Positions 21,280-30,166 of a stretch of DNA of 45,539 nt are shown here, piece after piece (the first letter of the stretch is position 1; each line of letters opens with the position of its first letter). The stretch is from Mytilinidion resinicola. Its lineage: Eukaryota > Ascomycota > Dothideomycetes > Mytilinidiales > Mytilinidiaceae. The notes below the pieces were generated by a model. The model ran no database searches and was not told the origin of the DNA. It saw nothing but the letters and a program-made list of their open reading frames with translations. The translations under genes were made by a program, and so were the position numbers. The stretch lies in assembly GCF_010093595.1 (NCBI RefSeq), contig NW_022985439.1, forward strand, positions 451,152-496,690, written 5' to 3'.

Positions 21280-22708
21280 ATGGAAAGGGCACGTTGTCTA
21301 AGTTGCGGGAATGTATCGGAGGTCTGCGAGCTATGGGGCTATAGCTGGAGGAGCCGGGCACGCGGGGCATGGAAAAGGTGGCACACTAATTCCAGAACAA
21401 GCTGTCTGCCACTGCTTGGGGTGCCTTAGAGAGCTTTCAGGAATTGAAATGAGATAGACCCCCTTCGCCTTGGACTATGTAGAAAATCGTTGAAGTACCC
21501 CAGACAGTGGCAGACAGGTGTACACGTGAGACAGAGTGCTTGATGAGTGTGCCACTTCTTTCATGCCCAGTGTGCGGAGGTCTACTATGTACGAGCTTCA
21601 ATGGCGCTAGCCTAGGTACAGGAGGAGCCGGGGCCGATGAGGCTTCCGTCGACCACCACATTGTTTACAAGGGAAAGAGAGGAGAGCCTCTATCTCCTTA
21701 CAGCTTGGAGGAGGCTGTGGTGCTATTCCGGGAGAGAAAAGGCTAGGAACAATGGGATGAGCGACGAAAATATCGCTTTCCCTTTCACTACTCTACTCCT
21801 TCGGTGCCTGGGTGCCGCCTCCATCAGGACACACTCGTTTATCCTATTGCAATAATACTTCCGCGTTTTCGAAGTACACAATGAGACGCGTCAGCTCTTA
21901 TAAGGTTCCGATCCAAGATTACGAGGTCAGTTTCGCACATAGGAGGGCAGTCAATGTGACGATCGACGTCGTGGAGCGCTGAAATGATTCACGACGCCAA
22001 TTATTCTTACCTTTGGGCCTGCGTCATCTACTGGCACCCATAGATCCAGGTATTGCGGCGGGCGCGTGCTATTCGCTCAATGCGTTGACAAGAGCATCTT
22101 ATCTTATAGCTGAAAAGCCCCGCGACCGCAATGCAGGTGGACTTCTCTATGGTCCTGCTAATGGCGCAGAACCTTTCCGGAGTTCTCCAGAGACGTGTAC
22201 GGTAAGAACTGATTCCAGTTTCTCTCGAGTCGAGTCTCAAGTCATGTTGTTTTCATTGTCTTGGTATCTACTTTCAAGGCCTTACCTAGCTTCAACAGAC
22301 GAGGCCGATGACCGTTCAGCCTCATCGATGCTTTCTGCCAATGCCCATGCGTATGTAGTCGCTACGGACTAAGACCGATTTGCTTCTGATCGAAACTGTA
22401 TTGTGGCCTTTCAAGTTAGTCGTCATCTCCTACATGGGACAAACGGAAGCTGGCGGAATCAGGGACCCACTCCGTCTGCCTCGTCACTCTCGGGTCGCAC
22501 CTATCGTATCGACGAGAGCATACGAAAGCTCCCTACGCAACTCAACACTATCAAATATGCCAGCATCTTCCTTCATGATGAGATAGCGCCTTGGCCACGT
22601 CCACCTATCCACAGCATGACTACAAATTGGCGTTCCTGCCCCTATCCTTCAGTCACAGGTAGCATGGCCATCAGGGGACTTTATCGAGCCTGGCGGCAAG
22701 TCTTACGC
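21280..22708. other. Gene-poor stretch, possibly decayed coding DNA
   Basis: Normal-GC DNA upstream of PIG-S. It contains only frames of 60-120 residues with no recognised domain; one at 21507-21746 has a CPVCGG motif by itself. The first few hundred bases should include the PIG-S promoter. The rest may be decayed 5' parts of the broken PAP2 gene or an unrelated relic. Confidence 0.4.
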
Positions 22709-23628
22709 ATCATCCCTAAGCTTAGAAATCACTGACTTAGCTGCAGCAATCACCGTCATCTTCGCCGTCGGAGCCCTCATCAACCGCCGCCGACGATCAA
22801 CTAGAGGAGTATCCTCCCAAAGTATCGTCAAATCGCTGTGTGAGCTGAGCTGACGCTTTCAATTATAAGTCGTATCAACTTGCACGTGCATACTCTGCAT
22901 ATATCATTCGAGAAGACGACTATGTTTTCTCCCTCGCCCGTGTGCATGCTTTGCACGTGCTTTCTCAGGAAGAAAGGTGGGGCATTAACTTCGAGCTCCG
23001 TGTTCAGTCCTATATCCTTCACAGCCGGCCTTATCTTATGACGGTACTTGGGAAGGTATACTATTCTCACATTGTTGTGGGAGCTGCATTCGTGGTTTAT
23101 TGCTTCACCGTGCTCCCCCCGGCCCTCTTTCAAAGCATTCGCCGTACGATCGCGATTAACAACATGATCGCCTTCATTATGATAACTTGCTGGCGTTGCA
23201 TGCCACCAAGACTACTTCCACCGGAGTACGGCTTCAAAGATGTCCTCCACTCGGAAACCTAAAGCGCATGGACCCAAAACCGCTTCCAGCTGACTATTGC
23301 CGCGATGCCCAGTCTTCATTTCGGCACCGCGCTGTTCATCGGCACCTGCTTGTCTCGTTTCTCCCCACATAGGTGGGTGAGGTGGTTTTCGCCCCTGTGG
23401 CCGCTGTTGATGTTCGTTACTATCATTGCCACGGCAAATCATTTCGTCCTAGATGCGATAATTGGCGCTACAGTTCCTGCCATGGGGTGGAGAATAAACG
23501 AGGCGATGCTATTGTTTAGGCCGCTGGAGAAATGGGTATTCTGGTTGCTTAGAACTGAAAGACCGACGTTAGATGAGGAAACGGAATCCAGAGGTCCAGG
23601 AATGAAGCGAGGGGACTGGATGGCATAA
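22709..23628 (+). pseudogene. PAP2-superfamily membrane phosphatase gene with in-frame stop
   Basis: The main exon (22870-23628) begins SYQLARAYSAYII, continues through HALHVLSQEERWGI and CWRCMPPRLLPPEYGF, and ends with the PAP2 signature MPSLHFG (23305) and NHFVLD (about 23437). This matches fungal integral-membrane PAP2 proteins, which act on phospholipid or inositol-lipid substrates. A TAA at 23260-23262 interrupts the frame 15 codons before MPSLHFG. The frame is identical on both sides, and the WTQNRF block after it is normally exonic, so splicing is an unlikely escape. An upstream exon (AAAITVIFAVGALINRRRR, about 22730-22808) fits by a 61-bp intron (22809-22869), but the usual loop before SYQLAR is missing and no start is clear. 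Either a pseudogene or a sequence error. Confidence 0.65.
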
Positions 23629-23716
23629 AAGCAGGCAGTGTATAGGTGCTATGGCATGGCTTTCGAAAATCTGCAAGAAACCATGAAATTTGACTTTGCT
23701 AAATCCTAATTCTAGC

Positions 23717-23943
23717 TTATCTCAGGGACCTTAGACGCTTCACAGAGAATTTTGAGGCGGTGCTAGCCCCACCGGCCCCACTGCATTGCTACAGCCCCAC
23801 TTCTGCCAACTCCTGTGAACTCCTGAGCCAATAGGGCCCCGCGCTACCCCTTACCCCCCTGCCACACCCCTGCCACACCCCTGCCCCCCCCAAAATTCCT
23901 CTATGAAGCGTCTGAGCTTAAATGGGCGCGTGTTTGGTGTAAG
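23717..23943. mobile_element. GC-rich MITE family A, copy 1
   Basis: Inverted blocks TTAGACGCTTCACAGAG (left) and the reverse complement of CTCTATGAAGCGTCTGAG (right) bracket a C-rich interior with a tandem CTGCCACACCC. The outer sequences TTATCTCAGGGACC and GCGCGTGTTTGGTGTAAG recur, in opposite orientation, at 26793-27086. I could not see a target duplication, so the limits come from where the two copies stop matching. Confidence 0.65.
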
Positions 23944-24287
23944 CAGGTCAGAAACTTCAACGCGTGTTAACTTTATACACAGGTAGCAAGGTCACTTTAT
24001 TAGGTACAGTCTTAGTTATTAATGCAAATTAGTTGTAGTCCATTTTTCTAGGGGGCGGGTAATTTAACACCCCCTTTCGAGTAGCCGCACACCCCTTTTC
24101 GAGTAACCACACACCCCCCCTCTCTTGGCGCTTCACCGCCTTCTAATTGGCTTATAGCAGTGCGGAGGAAGCTCCGAGCATTCACCTTTACGTCTCTCTA
24201 CACGTGATGCTATACGCAAGGCCGTACGTGATGCTATACACGAGCTTCTGTACAGCTATATAGCTATGCCGATTTGTATAGCCTTAC

Positions 24288-24697
24288 TGTCACGATAGCG
24301 CTACACGCGAGAGGTCGAGGGCTCAAAGAGGAGCGTTGATTAGGTGCTATGTACAATGCTACGTGGAGAATCAAGACGTTGTGTAAGGAACAGGAAGACG
24401 GGAGACGGGCCACCGGATATAAGGGCGTGGCCGAGCGCGTGGCGTACGGCCTCTATGCCGTTTCGGCGCGTGGCACGCGTGTACGCGAGGTCCTTACCAG
24501 ATCAGGTGATAGGAAAAGGGGGCAGCCGGTAGGTGGCTGGAGCGGGACAGGATAGGAAGCGGAAGCGAGACGGGAGCGGAGCAGGGTAGGCAGGGCAGGA
24601 GGCCGGCCAACGGTAGTAGGCCGGTGCAGATTGCTGGAGTTGTAGCAATCTGCGGCAGAATTTCGGTAGGTAGGGTGTCGCGGTCGATACCGTGACA
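24288..24697. mobile_element. Solo LTR nested in the MULE derivative
   Basis: This 410-bp insert starts TGTCACG and ends CGTGACA, the TG...CA form of an LTR, and is flanked by the 5-bp duplication CTTAC (24283-24287 and 24698-24702). No primer-binding site or polypurine tract lies next to it, so it is best read as the product of recombination between the two LTRs of a retrotransposon. It is not visibly RIP-mutated. The small frames inside are not genes. Confidence 0.85.
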
Positions 24698-24882
24698 CTT
24701 ACGTATAGCCTTAGGTACAAGCTCACGTACGAGCTTACGTAGTCTAAGTCTAAGTATAAGTATAGAATGGAATTCTATTCTAGAAGTGCCTACGTGCCTA
24801 ATAGCATGCCAAACCTGTTAAAACTTTACCTTATTACAGCTCCTTTGCATTAAGCCTGGCCCCCTAGCATCGCCGCCTACAC

Positions 24883-25330
24883 CTACTCTTCACCCTGATT
24901 AATATACCCCTCGATTTCCTTATTATACGCTGCAAACTGATGTAGAAGCTCCTTTCGGCTAAGCCTCTGTGCTTGAGGATGAGGCTGAGGCTGAGGCATA
25001 GGCTAAGTTGTATGCTGAGTACTATCTTTCCTCTAAAGTGCCCTTTTCTGTGGTACCTTATCCTTTGCACCAGGCGGCCGGCCGCGCTTCTTAGCTGCAG
25101 GTGCAGCCGTAGGTGTAGCCGTAGGCGCTGCTGTATACGCTGCTGTATGCGCTGCTGTATGCGCTGCTGTATGCGTTGCTATAGGTTCTGCCGTAGGTAC
25201 TGCTATAGGTGCTGCCGTAGGTGCTGCTGTAGGTGCTGCCGTAGAGGTGCTGCTGTAGATGCAGCTGTAGGCCTAAGAAGGGCTGGATTAATACGAGAAA
25301 GATTAACCGGTGTAGCTGTCGACTAATAGG
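24883..25330 (-). pseudogene. MULE transposase C-terminal tail with (AAPT)n and AT-hook
   Basis: The minus-strand frame reads a degenerate AAPT four-residue repeat (DNA unit 12 bp, about 25100-25262), then the basic AT-hook segment AAKKRGRPPGAKDK, then continues through a TAG at 25033-25035 and another further on to a final stop at 24883-24885 (ending NKEIEGYINQGEE). Both internal stops are CAG-to-TAG type. AT-hooks bind the minor groove of AT-rich DNA and are common in transposase tails. Its function here is inferred. Confidence 0.55.
25100..25262. repeat. 12-bp coding minisatellite (GTAGGTGCTGCY)n
   Basis: About 13 degenerate units encode AAPT on the minus strand. Because the period is divisible by 3, other frames translate as Cys/Arg-rich or Tyr/Ser-rich repeats that are artefacts. 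Confidence 0.8.
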
Positions 25331-25360
25331 CATTCCGAGTGACAGGAGCTGGACGAGGGA

Positions 25361-25552
25361 CTACAGAAATAGGCGGTGCTGGCGGCGGAGCTGTCGGCAT
25401 GCGTCCTGGAGGTATGCTTGTATGTCCACTCTGTCTGGTTTACTACGGTATTTTGCTAGGCCGTAGCCCTGCGCTAATGCGTGCGCTTGTAGAGCAATAT
25501 GCGCTTCCTCTGTTGTAGCGTAGTACGCCAGCCGTGGCGGCTGGAGGGCCAT
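25361..25552 (-). pseudogene. MULE transposase N-terminal fragment (FAR1-like DNA-binding start)
   Basis: From ATG at 25550-25552 the frame runs 63 codons. It includes a TTEEAHIALQAHALAQGYGL segment followed by KYRSKPDR, which resembles the start of the FAR1-type DNA-binding domain found at the N-terminus of fungal MULE transposases. It then runs out of family similarity and stops at 25361. The rest of the binding domain and the catalytic core have been deleted. Confidence 0.55.
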
Positions 25553-25790
25553 AGTGAGTGTGTTGTGGAGGGAGAGGAAAAGGATGTAATTAATTGTAAC
25601 CAAGGCCGCATTTGGAGAGAGCATTCGGAATTAATAAGCAAATTAAGCGAGCAAATCGGAAGCTCCGGAGCAGTTCTCCAAGCCAATTAGAAGGCGGTGA
25701 AGCGCCAAAAGAGGGGGGGTGTGTGGTTACTCGAAAAGGGGTGTGCGGCTACTCGAAAGGGGGTGTCAAATTACCCGCCCCCTTTTTCTA

Positions 25791-26354
25791 CCGCAATCTA
25801 AATAATATAGCCAGCTAACCCGTGTATTAGGGGGCAAAGTATAGCGTTAAAGTTTGTATACGCGTTTTCGAAGCCGGTCGGAATTACCAGCTCCTATTAA
25901 CATAGCGACTATATACAACTACTATAACTCTATTATATACTAAACTTCTAGAAGCGCATCTCCTACCCTATTACAACCGCCTTATTGAATAATAATATCC
26001 TCCTACAACCTATAATGCGCTTTCCTAGCCAGTTAGCGGCCGGTGCGACCGATTTTAGGCTCCCAGCAGCTGATGTGGATGTGTAGGCGGGTTAAAATAC
26101 ACCCGTATATGCTTGTACTTGCCCTTAGACTGGTCCACCACCTCTTAGGAACTTAGGTAACATGCTAAGGGGTTCTGTAATATAGAGGTTAGGTTGTAGG
26201 AGGGTAGTATTATTATTTAGTAAGGCGATTGTAGCGAAACGGTAGCGAAGCTACAAGCTGTATAAGAAAACGAGAAGTAATAAGAAATAGTTAATTTGAT
26301 AGCAAATGCTAGCCAGTAGCAGGTGCTAGGACGTAGCCGTAGCCGTAGCTGTAG
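25791..26354. other. Unassigned repeat remnant
   Basis: Mixed-GC sequence with no open frame of note. It shares the phrase GTGTATTAGGGGGC with 26721-26734, so it may be the LTR or untranslated end of the Copia remnant to its right. A run of GTAGCCGTAGCTGTAGC lies at 26334-26355. Confidence 0.4.
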
Positions 26355-26762
26355 CTAGGCAGTGGCCGTAGCCGTGGTGTTGTATGCGATGTGGTGCTTG
26401 GTGTCCACAAGTCTAATCTGTGCAACGAATTTCTCGTGCTTTTGGCGGTCTAGTGCCTTGGTGAAGCCGTCTGCAATCATCGCGGCCGTAAGGGTCTATT
26501 TGATTTCAATCTCGTGCCGTTGTACTTACTGGCGCAGCCAGAGATGATGAATGTCAACGTGCTTAAGCCGTTGCCAACGCATCGATTCGCTTCTGCCGCG
26601 TTGCTTTCCAGTTGATCGGGCCATTGCAATAGAAAAACGGGCAAGGCTGGACTCTATTGCGGATGTATTGTATAGAACAGGTAACAGGCTTTTGAATGGA
26701 GGTATCGGCGAGGCAATTAGTGGTGTATTAGGGGGCGATATATAGGCTTGAAGCAACACCAC
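26355..26762 (-). pseudogene. Ty1/Copia pol remnant (RNase H C-terminal end)
   Basis: The minus strand encodes KHVDIHHLWLRQ, a stop at 26526-26528, then VQRHEIEIK, a second stop at 26496-26498, then AAMIADGFTKALDRQKHEKF. This is the ending of Copia polyproteins, where the block KH.DI...W.RE is followed by ADG.TK.L. The two stops replace residues that are normally coding. The upstream side loses similarity before the catalytic RNase H residues. No LTR pair was identified. Confidence 0.8.
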
Positions 26763-26792
26763 AGGTTTTGTTATGAGGCAACTGCACCGGCC

Positions 26793-27086
26793 CTTACAAA
26801 CGCGCCCATTTTCCCTCAGACCCTCGGAGAGGAATCCCCTCGGCGCTCTGTAATTGGCTGGAAAAATAGCGCAAGCGCTAACGCCTGCGGCGTACAGGGG
26901 TAGGGCAGCACTAGCCGCCTATTGGCCCAGGAGTTCGCAGAAATTGCGGGGCCACAATCGTGTGGCGGCTGTAGCCGCTGATTGGCTCAGAAGTTTGCAG
27001 GACTTGGCAGAAGTTTTCACGTAATCCACAATTTTAGAGTGTCTGAGGGAATTTCTCTCCGAGGGTCTTTGAGGTTCCTGAGATAA
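26793..27086. mobile_element. GC-rich MITE family A, copy 2 (opposite orientation)
   Basis: It begins CTTACAAACGCGCCCATTTT and ends AGGTTCCTGAGATAA, the reverse order of copy 1. Inner inverted blocks are CAGACCCTCGGAGAGGAAT and the reverse complement of ATTTCTCTCCGAGGGTCTTTG. The interior carries two related segments around ATTGGCYCAGRAGTTYGCAG. Confidence 0.65.
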
Positions 27087-27115
27087 ATTCTAGCAGCATC
27101 TCATCAGAGTGGAGA

Positions 27116-27217
27116 GCGATTTCACGTGAGATCCAGCCACGTGATCAAATCTAACTAATCAAAGTTGAAGCCGCTATCCAAAATATGGTCACGTGACTGA
27201 AGCTCCCGTGAAATCGC
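27116..27217. mobile_element. Short hairpin MITE with CACGTGAC motifs, copy 2
   Basis: GCGATTTCACGTGAG...CCACGTGATC on the left faces its near reverse complement ending CCCGTGAAATCGC on the right, with stems of about 31 bp and a loop of about 40. The adjacent GGTGGTAGCAC recalls the edge of copy 1 at 18318-18420. Confidence 0.65.
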
Positions 27218-27868
27218 GGTGGTAGCACTGCTTAGGTTCTCTGATTCATGTACATTGAGAAGAGACATTTTCTGGAAGCCTGACAGCTCTCCGGGCCAGC
27301 GCCATGGAGCCTGGCAGATGGAGTGTGGCCTGAGCGCAGCGCTCTGGCTTAATGATCCTATGGCTGGCGGCTGGGGCGGGACCTGGTGCACCATGGTGCA
27401 CCATTTGGCGGCTGAAACATGAAACTCCTGCATCCCAGGGAAATGAGAAGTCGAACGCACTCAACCCACCGTCATGTAGAAAGGAAATTGCCGTGGATGG
27501 TATTGCTGACGGGGGATAGCATGGCCCATATCACTCTTTTGGCCCTGACCCCGAAAGCACGGGCTTTTTAGTGCCAACGTCGCACCTCAATATCCACGGC
27601 GTGCTCTGGTTGGACAGTACTGCCAGCGTCCCTCGCACCACCAGCCAATGTGTCCACCCTCCCCTGCTTCTTAATCAAATTCGACTCCAGCTCCCAATAC
27701 GCGCCGAGACCAGGTGATGGGTCGTTCGTGGAGGTACAGTGTCTCTGCCTGCATGTGCGCCCTCCTCTTTTCTCTCTCACTATCTTGCGAAGCACGGCAA
27801 TGAATCTTTGCGTCGCGTCTGTCAACCTCTCCTTCGTTTCTCTCCGTCCTTCGTTCTGAGCTTGCACT
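27218..27868. promoter_or_regulatory. Upstream region of the protease-like gene
   Basis: Normal-GC non-coding DNA before the gene at 27869. It includes the 20-bp perfect palindrome at 27384-27403 and a pyrimidine-rich stretch just before the start (27765-27850), common in fungal promoters. The long minus-strand frame across 27568-28017 runs into the gene and is a shadow. Confidence 0.5.
27384..27403. promoter_or_regulatory. 20-bp perfect palindrome
   Basis: TGGTGCACCATGGTGCACCA is self-complementary over all 20 bases, 466 bp upstream of the protease-like start. Such a site could bind a dimeric regulator, but nothing else in the sequence shows it is used. Confidence 0.5.
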
Positions 27869-29620
27869 ATGGCGCATGCAGCTGCTCCGCTGCTGCTGGG
27901 CCTGTTCTGTTCGTTTGCCTCTTTTGCCCGCGGCGTTGCGAACTTAACAACACTGGGAAAGCCCATCAGCATCCCTCCAAGCCAGTACTGGGATGGAGAT
28001 GATGGAAGCTGGTCCACATTTCGCGTTCAAGTTGGAACTCCCGCCCAACAGGTTCGCCTGCTGCCGGCATTGGACCAGTCGTCAACTTGGCTTATTGTGC
28101 CTGAAGCACTGTCAACATGCACCGACAAGGCTGAGACCTGTGAGGACGATCGCGGTTACTATTACCGAAGGAACCAGTCCAGTACTTGGGACCAGCACGG
28201 ATCATTCGAACTTTCAACTTTCGTCGAAGCGCCCGTGGGACTTACCGGAGTCGGCTTGTATGGCTTCGAAACTATCCAGCTTGGTTGGCAAGGAGACGGC
28301 CTTCCTTCGCTCACCCATCAGGTCGTCGCCGGAATATACACTGAAAGCTTCTACGTTGGAAGTCTCTCGTTGAATCCCCGACCCATGAACTTCACCGACT
28401 TCAATGACCCTCAACCCAGCCTGATGCAGAGTCTGAAGAACATGAGCACGCCTATTCCGAGCACCTCCTGGTCCTACACAGCGGGCTCAAACAATCTATC
28501 TCCCAAAGTGTTCGGAAGTCTTACCATTGGAGGGTACGATTCCACTAGGTTCGTGGCAAACAACGTCACGTTCCCATTCGGCGCCGACATCTCATTAGAC
28601 TTCCAAGTTGCTATCCAGGCCATCACCACAGATCTCATCAGCACCCCGCTCTTGAAATCAGGCATTATTGCCTATATCGACACCCTCATCGCACACATAT
28701 GGCTCCCCTTGGAAGCCTGCAAACTCTTCGAAGACGCCTTTGGCCTGGTATGGGATAATAAGACTGAGTTGTATCTGATGAACGATACGACACATGATGC
28801 TTTGCTTGCAAAGAACCCAAATATCACCTTCAAGGTGGGTCCTCAGGTGACAGGTGACTCTGTGTCAATCGTCTTACCTTATTGGAACTTCTATCAAACG
28901 GCGAAGCCGCCTTTTATCAACTCGACTTCGCTATACTTTCCGCTTAAAAGGGCCCAGAATGAATCTCAGTATCTTCTCGGCCGTACGTTCCTCCAGAGCG
29001 CATATATTTCTGCCAACTACGACCGAGACACCTTCAGCCTCTCCCAGGCACTTTATCCTGCCTCAAGTGTAGCTCAGAACATTGTTCCCATCTTCCCTGA
29101 GGTTGCAACTACCAATACCACTGGACCACAAAATACAGGAAAAGACAATAGTAGTACCTTATCGACAAGTACTATCGCAGGTATTGCTATTGGGGCCGTC
29201 GCCATCGTCTGCATCGTTTCCATTGCCGTATTCTTCATGTACCGCCGCAAGAAGCGTCTGGCCGCCGATATACATAGGAAGCGCGCTGAACTCGAGGGTG
29301 AAGACACTCAAGCTATAAGCGGTGATAAAGGTCCCAAAATTGAGATTGATAGCGGGGAGAGGCATGAGATTGGAGGCGACTCGCACGGGAATACTGAACT
29401 TTCTTCTGGTCACGAGCACATCAAGATCGCCGAAGTCGACGGTGATACGACAATCCTCCATGAAATGCCGGCTGAAGATGTTAATATGCCAGAGCTGGAA
29501 GGATCTAATGTGGCGGAAGTAGGAAACTCGCTCGATCTTGGACGAAGGCCTGTGGGAATTTCGACAGTAATCACGCCGCCAACGCCGCAGCTATCACGAA
29601 AGAAATCACCGAAATCCTGA
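27869..29620 (+). CDS. Membrane-anchored pepsin-like (A1-fold) protein, active-site motifs altered
   Basis: A 583-residue frame starts at ATGGCG. Residues 1-23 are a signal peptide. The A1-peptidase fold follows: FRVQVGTPAQQVRLLP precedes the first active-site loop, where DTGS is replaced by LDQSST (Asp69); FGSLTIGGYD is typical of the central region; the second loop reads YIDTLIAHIWLP (Asp271), lacking the Gly of DTG/DSG; and LLGRTFLQSAYI is the usual C-lobe block. A Ser/Thr-rich linker leads to one transmembrane helix (about 435-458) and a basic stop (YRRKKR), then a 120-residue charged cytoplasmic tail. Many N-glycosylation sites fit a surface protein. Both Asp are present but the glycines are not, so catalysis is doubtful. 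It may be a receptor-like or binding protein. Confidence 0.85.
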   Translation: MAHAAAPLLLGLFCSFASFARGVANLTTLGKPISIPPSQYWDGDDGSWSTFRVQVGTPAQQVRLLPALDQSSTWLIVPEALSTCTDKAETCEDDRGYYYRRNQSSTWDQHGSFELSTFVEAPVGLTGVGLYGFETIQLGWQGDGLPSLTHQVVAGIYTESFYVGSLSLNPRPMNFTDFNDPQPSLMQSLKNMSTPIPSTSWSYTAGSNNLSPKVFGSLTIGGYDSTRFVANNVTFPFGADISLDFQVAIQAITTDLISTPLLKSGIIAYIDTLIAHIWLPLEACKLFEDAFGLVWDNKTELYLMNDTTHDALLAKNPNITFKVGPQVTGDSVSIVLPYWNFYQTAKPPFINSTSLYFPLKRAQNESQYLLGRTFLQSAYISANYDRDTFSLSQALYPASSVAQNIVPIFPEVATTNTTGPQNTGKDNSSTLSTSTIAGIAIGAVAIVCIVSIAVFFMYRRKKRLAADIHRKRAELEGEDTQAISGDKGPKIEIDSGERHEIGGDSHGNTELSSGHEHIKIAEVDGDTTILHEMPAEDVNMPELEGSNVAEVGNSLDLGRRPVGISTVITPPTPQLSRKKSPKS

Positions 29621-30166
29621 GTCGCCGGAGAAATCTTTTTAGGCTAAGAAGTAGTTTTCTTGTTCGCTGCTTGTGAGATCATTGGGGTCACGCCTCTGAG
29701 CACATTTGCTGCATCCGCTCCACCTGTCCACATCGTAATTGATAATTCCATATCACAGCATTGATCAACTGCGGCGAACAACAAAGGTTTCTTTATCGCC
29801 ATTCATTCCGGGCACATATCGGCCTGGACTGCTAGTATAACAAAGAAGCCGCATCAATACATGATGTTCTTCTCAACACGTTTTCGTCCGTTTGCGGCCA
29901 GGAAGACGTTCGCTTGCAGCATTCCTTTGTTGTTGCGCGAAAGGAAGTATCGCAAACCCACCAACCTCGATCTATTTCAGCACGGTGACAGCCTTCTTCT
30001 ACTCACTCACCCTTGGAAGCTGAGTGCTCGGTTCGCAGACCATTGGAACATCATACCTCTCAACCATTATCAAAGTCCCATCTCAATCGCGCAGCCCGAT
30101 CCCCAGCCCGCAATCAATATCACTTTTTACACCGCTAGCTTTGCCGTTTGAGCCTCGTCCATTAAA
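29621..30166. other. Intergenic region, 3' end of one gene and promoter of the next
   Basis: Normal-GC, non-coding. The 96-residue frame at 29861-30151 overlaps the presumed promoter of the next gene and shows no domain, so I do not call it. Confidence 0.5.

Larger units (their letters stand above)
24051..25782 (-). mobile_element. MULE deletion derivative with 8-bp target duplication
   Basis: The element begins GGGGGCGGGTAATTTAACAC and ends with the reverse complement of GGGGGCGGGTAATTTGACAC; the inverted repeats extend for more than 100 bp (through GGCGCTTCACCGCCTTCTAA). TTTTTCTA occurs at both borders (24043-24050 and 25783-25790), an exact 8-bp duplication. Inside, on the minus strand, are the first about 60 codons of a transposase (25361-25552) and its C-terminal tail (24883-25330), with the catalytic middle missing. 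It also contains a nested solo LTR (24288-24697). Without that, the element is about 1.3 kb. It is a non-autonomous relative of the family at 1-1926. Confidence 0.85.

Noticed and set aside
24344..24726. Open frames within the 410-bp insert at 24288-24697
   Set aside because: The insert has solo LTR structure (TG...CA, 5-bp duplication), and the frames overlap on both strands without domains.
24973..25333. Cys/Arg-rich frame (RCCMRCC type) that could be taken for a metallothionein or toxin-like peptide
   Set aside because: It is the wrong strand of a 12-bp repeat that encodes AAPT in the transposase tail.
27568..28017. 149-residue minus-strand frame
   Set aside because: It overlaps the start and promoter of the protease-like gene and has no domain.
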